Source: Cellulomonas fimi (GTDB lineage: Bacteria; Actinomycetota; Actinomycetes; Actinomycetales; Cellulomonadaceae). From it: a DNA stretch of 64,000 bases. The stretch covers positions 4,340,001-4,404,000 of the forward strand of contig NZ_CP110680.1 in NCBI RefSeq assembly GCF_028583725.1, in the 5' to 3' direction. Below the pieces are notes generated by a model. It was not told where the DNA came from. It made no database searches and saw nothing but the letters and a program-made list of their open reading frames with translations. Shown here piece after piece: positions 61,651-64,000 of the stretch (its first letter is position 1; every line of letters begins with the position of its first letter). A program made the position numbers and the translations under genes.

Positions 61651-63067
61651 CGGTCCCGCCCACGGGCAGCGCGCCCGTCCGATTCGGGCGACCTCGGAGT
61701 CCGTCGACCGTCGCTCGCCGCCGACCGAGACGGAGCACCCCGGCGCCGGCGAGCAGCAGCACGAGCGCGCTCGTCGGGATCACGAACGGCCCGTGCGGGC
61801 CGAGGCCCGCGTACGCCAGCACGAAGATCCCGAGGATCGCGGCGACGTACGCGCCGACGACGACGGGCGTCCGCGTGACCCACCGGAGCGTCGGGCTGAG
61901 GTCGCCGGTCGTCCTCGCGCTCGCTCGCGGGCCCGCCGCGATCCGGCGGCGCGTCGCCGCGGTCTCCGTGCGGCCGAGCAGCGCGACCACGACGGCCTGC
62001 ACGACGACGAGCGTGAGGATCCACGGCACGCGACCCGCCCACCATGCGGAGGACCCGGCGTCGGCCGACGGCAGCAGCCCGAGCGCGTCGAGGAGGACGG
62101 CGCCCGCGAGCGCCGCGACCATGTGCCACAGGAACAGGGTCAAGATCATCGAGTTCACGCCGACGACGACGGTCCACGGTCGCGGACGTCGCAGCCACCG
62201 CTCGGACGGCCCGGCGACGAGGCCGACGACCGCGAGCTGCGCGGCGGCGAGCGCCATGAGCGCGAGGGTCGGCGGGCCTGCGTTCTGCATCGCGGCGCCG
62301 GGGACGCTCACCATGCTGACCGGGTAGGGGCCGGGACCGGTGAGCAGGACCAGCGCGGTGACGGCGCCCGCGAGCAGCGCCACGGCCCGTCGCCGCGTGA
62401 GCCGCAGGCGGCCGTCCTCCCACGCGAAGCCGACCTGGTGCACGGCGAGCCAGGCGAACGCGAAGTTGCCGTACGCCCAGACGTCCTGCCCGCTCGCGAG
62501 GTGGGCGGCGTCGCCGACCGCGACGCCCGCGAGCAGCACGAGCGGGACGGTCATGCCCCACCGCTCGTGCGCGCGGTACATCAGCGGTGTCAGCGCGATC
62601 ACGGCGAGGTAGACGACGAGGAACCACAGCGGCAGCGTCACCAGGTGCACCGCCTGCGCGACCGTCCCGGGCTCGACGCCGAGCCGGCCCGCGACGAACG
62701 CGCCCCCGGCGACCGCGACGAGCAGGGCCGTGACGGGCGGGAAGACCCGCGCGCTGCGGTCCAGCAGCCAGCGCGCCGCGGTGCCGTCGCGGTCCTGGTG
62801 CCGCCGCCACGAGATCGCGTTGGCGATGCCGCCGACGAGGAAGAACACCGGCATGACCTGGAACAGCCACGTCGCCGGGTGCAGGGACGGCGCGTCACGC
62901 AGCGCGGTGAACCCCGTGAGGCGGCCGGTCGCGTCGCGCTCGACCGTCATGACGAGCCAGTGCCCGAGCACGACGGCGGTGATCGCGACCGCGCGCAGCA
63001 GGTCGACGTGGCGGCGGCGCGTGTCGGGCGTGCCGTCGACGAGCTCGCGGATCGTCGGCACGATCAT
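61553..63067 (-). CDS. Acyltransferase 3 family membrane protein
   Basis: A 504-residue protein with about ten transmembrane helices of the Acyltransferase_3 (OafA/YrhL) class. N-terminal motifs are VDLLRAVAITAVVLGHWLVM, with the catalytic His, and FQVMPVFFLVGGIANAISWR. It probably O-acylates a cell-surface sugar or lipid. The C-terminal 40-50 residues are Arg/Gly-rich and run 98 bases into the convergent DinB gene; the true stop may lie here or earlier after a sequence change. The ATG overlaps the stop of the small gene upstream (ATGA), so they are probably one operon. Confidence 0.85.
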   Translation of the reverse strand: MIVPTIRELVDGTPDTRRRHVDLLRAVAITAVVLGHWLVMTVERDATGRLTGFTALRDAPSLHPATWLFQVMPVFFLVGGIANAISWRRHQDRDGTAARWLLDRSARVFPPVTALLVAVAGGAFVAGRLGVEPGTVAQAVHLVTLPLWFLVVYLAVIALTPLMYRAHERWGMTVPLVLLAGVAVGDAAHLASGQDVWAYGNFAFAWLAVHQVGFAWEDGRLRLTRRRAVALLAGAVTALVLLTGPGPYPVSMVSVPGAAMQNAGPPTLALMALAAAQLAVVGLVAGPSERWLRRPRPWTVVVGVNSMILTLFLWHMVAALAGAVLLDALGLLPSADAGSSAWWAGRVPWILTLVVVQAVVVALLGRTETAATRRRIAAGPRASARTTGDLSPTLRWVTRTPVVVGAYVAAILGIFVLAYAGLGPHGPFVIPTSALVLLLAGAGVLRLGRRRATVDGLRGRPNRTGALPVGGTVSPAWRSSPGRASRSGGAATPRRRSRAGTGAR

Positions 63068-63306
63068 CCCCCCAGTGTGGCCCGGTCGCGGGACCGCGGA
63101 CCGACCCGCTGGGCCCGGAGACCCAGCGGGTGATGCCCGGTGCCGACGGCGATCGCGAGCACACCGTCGCCGAGCTCGCGCACGGTCACCGGGCGCCACG
63201 CCTCCGCGCGCTCACGGTCGACGACGTCGGGAGCGCCACGGCCGACGCCGACGGTGCGGCGGGCGTCGTCGGGTCGACGGGCGGTGTGCTGTTCGGGTCG
63301 GTCCAT
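63064..63306 (-). CDS. Small hypothetical protein coupled to the acyltransferase
   Basis: An 80-residue protein (MDRPEQHTARRPDDARR start; WRPVTVRELGDGVLAIAVGTGHHPLG) with no recognised domain. Support for being real: GAGGAGGAC before the ATG at good spacing, and a four-base ATGA overlap with the acyltransferase start. The C-terminal part is Arg-rich. The N-terminus is disordered. Confidence 0.5.
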   Translation of the reverse strand: MDRPEQHTARRPDDARRTVGVGRGAPDVVDRERAEAWRPVTVRELGDGVLAIAVGTGHHPLGLRAQRVGPRSRDRATLGG

Positions 63307-63623
63307 CGGGGCCGTCCTCCTCGGGTTCACGCCGCGGTGACGGCGTCACCCGGCAGGTGCGGCCGGTGCTCGCGGAGGGCTGCGGGTGCACGGACGAGCG
63401 TGCTGGACCTGCGCCGTGGGTCGGTGGCCCTCCTGCGGGAACCACGCAGGCGCGACCGTGCTGCCCGGGTCGCCGTGGGAGGGACTCCCCCGACACCGTT
63501 CGCCCCGGCCGTCACGAGGCCCGCACCTGACCCTCGCCGCGTTCCGCACGCCCGTCGGCCGGGAGACGCGCACACCCGTGGCGCCGACCTGCCGGCCGAC
63601 GCCACGGGATGCTGACGGCGGGC
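63307..63623. other. 317-base gap, no feature seen
   Basis: GC-rich spacer between the small gene and the partial gene at the right end. Short open frames on both strands have no convincing start, ribosome-binding site or protein-like composition. I see no operator or RNA gene. Confidence 0.5.
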
Positions 63624-64000
63624 TCACTCCGGCCAGGCGTAGCCCCATGCCTCGCTGACCGGGCTGCCGTCCGCCCGAACACCCGTGACCTCGACGGGCA
63701 GGGCCGCGCTCGGCCACCAGGCGGCGAACACGCCCTCCGACGCCGACGCGTCCACGACCGTCCCGTCGTCGAGCACCACGCGGACCGACCCGACGTCCGA
63801 CGCGACACGTCCGAGCACCGCGCTCCACCGCCCGCTCTGGTCGTTCCCGTACGAGCTGCCCGCCCCGACCGTGAGCTCGCCGGGCTCCGGGTCGTCCAGG
63901 CCGCCGGTGGGCACGACGCTCACCATCGACACGTCGGACTCGCCGCGCGGCTCACCCGTGACCCACCCGTAGGCCGCGCCGTCGTCGTCGAACCCGGTCG
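63624..64000 (-). CDS. Hypothetical protein, C-terminal part (runs off the window)
   Basis: The frame is open from the right edge to a stop at 63624, giving the last 125 or so residues. The segment is acidic and beta-rich (TGFDDDGAAYGWVTGEPRG, RVVLDDGTVVDASASEGVFAAWW, VEVTGVRADGSPV). It resembles the extracellular tail of an actinobacterial membrane-anchored protein. No family recognised. The start lies beyond base 64000. Confidence 0.65.
   Translation of the reverse strand, partial: TGFDDDGAAYGWVTGEPRGESDVSMVSVVPTGGLDDPEPGELTVGAGSSYGNDQSGRWSAVLGRVASDVGSVRVVLDDGTVVDASASEGVFAAWWPSAALPVEVTGVRADGSPVSEAWGYAWPE

Overview
This 64 kb window is very GC-rich (well over 70% by eye, with G or C in almost every third codon position). 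It looks like chromosome from a high-GC actinobacterium of the Cellulomonas type. Pointers are a secreted GH10 xylanase with a Pro/Thr linker and CBM2, LacI-type sugar control, GTP-dependent PEP carboxykinase, an LCP cell-wall ligase, a HelR-type helicase behind a rifamycin-associated element, and a Streptomyces-like hut cluster. The genus is inferred from gene content only. I saw no rRNA, tRNA, CRISPR array, insertion sequence or prophage.

Layout. 1-8.7 kb: start of a P450, metallophosphoesterase, small antitoxin-like protein, alpha/beta hydrolase, an ECF42 sigma/DGPF pair, an MFS exporter divergent from its MerR regulator, a secreted M28 aminopeptidase and an SGNH hydrolase. 8.7-25.9 kb: DUF4287, CDF metal transporter, LCP protein, a RamB-like regulator divergent from pckG, a GNAT enzyme with a repeat-encoded insertion, two DinB paralogues divergent from a WYL regulator, a run of small membrane and redox proteins, and a TetR/DUF6326 divergent pair with three operators. 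25.9-40.5 kb: a GT1 glycosyltransferase; a 1264-residue protease-like/STAND-like/TPR protein; opposite it a small protein with a ScoMcrA-type N-terminal domain and a zinc ribbon; helR with its element; a PAP2 enzyme; a TacAT-type toxin-antitoxin pair; an SPFH/ribbon-helix-helix operon behind a perfect palindrome; and GH16.

40.6-48.9 kb is a carbohydrate block: xylanase, a binding protein with two ABC permeases, a LacI regulator and a GH3 enzyme. A palindrome core is shared between the transporter and xylanase promoters. 50.2-58.3 kb is histidine catabolism: an IclR regulator, then hutH-hutU-M20 hydrolase-hutF-hutI. The M20 enzyme occupies the place expected for an N-formylglutamate deformylase. 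The window ends with a lytic transglycosylase-like protein, two stress-type enzymes, a pentapeptide-DinB fusion, an acyltransferase-3 and a partial unknown gene.

Most notable: (1) the large protein at 27235-31029 combines a trypsin-like fold lacking the catalytic His and Ser with a STAND-like NTPase lacking the Walker A lysine, plus twelve TPRs, and lies opposite the McrA-head protein; (2) the helR/RAE pair; (3) an ECF42 sigma gene with no ATG, GTG or TTG start, apparently coupled through CTGA; (4) many genes whose start codon lies 6-7 bases after a TANNNT box, i.e. probable leaderless mRNAs; (5) several unexplained perfect palindromes and short repeat arrays.
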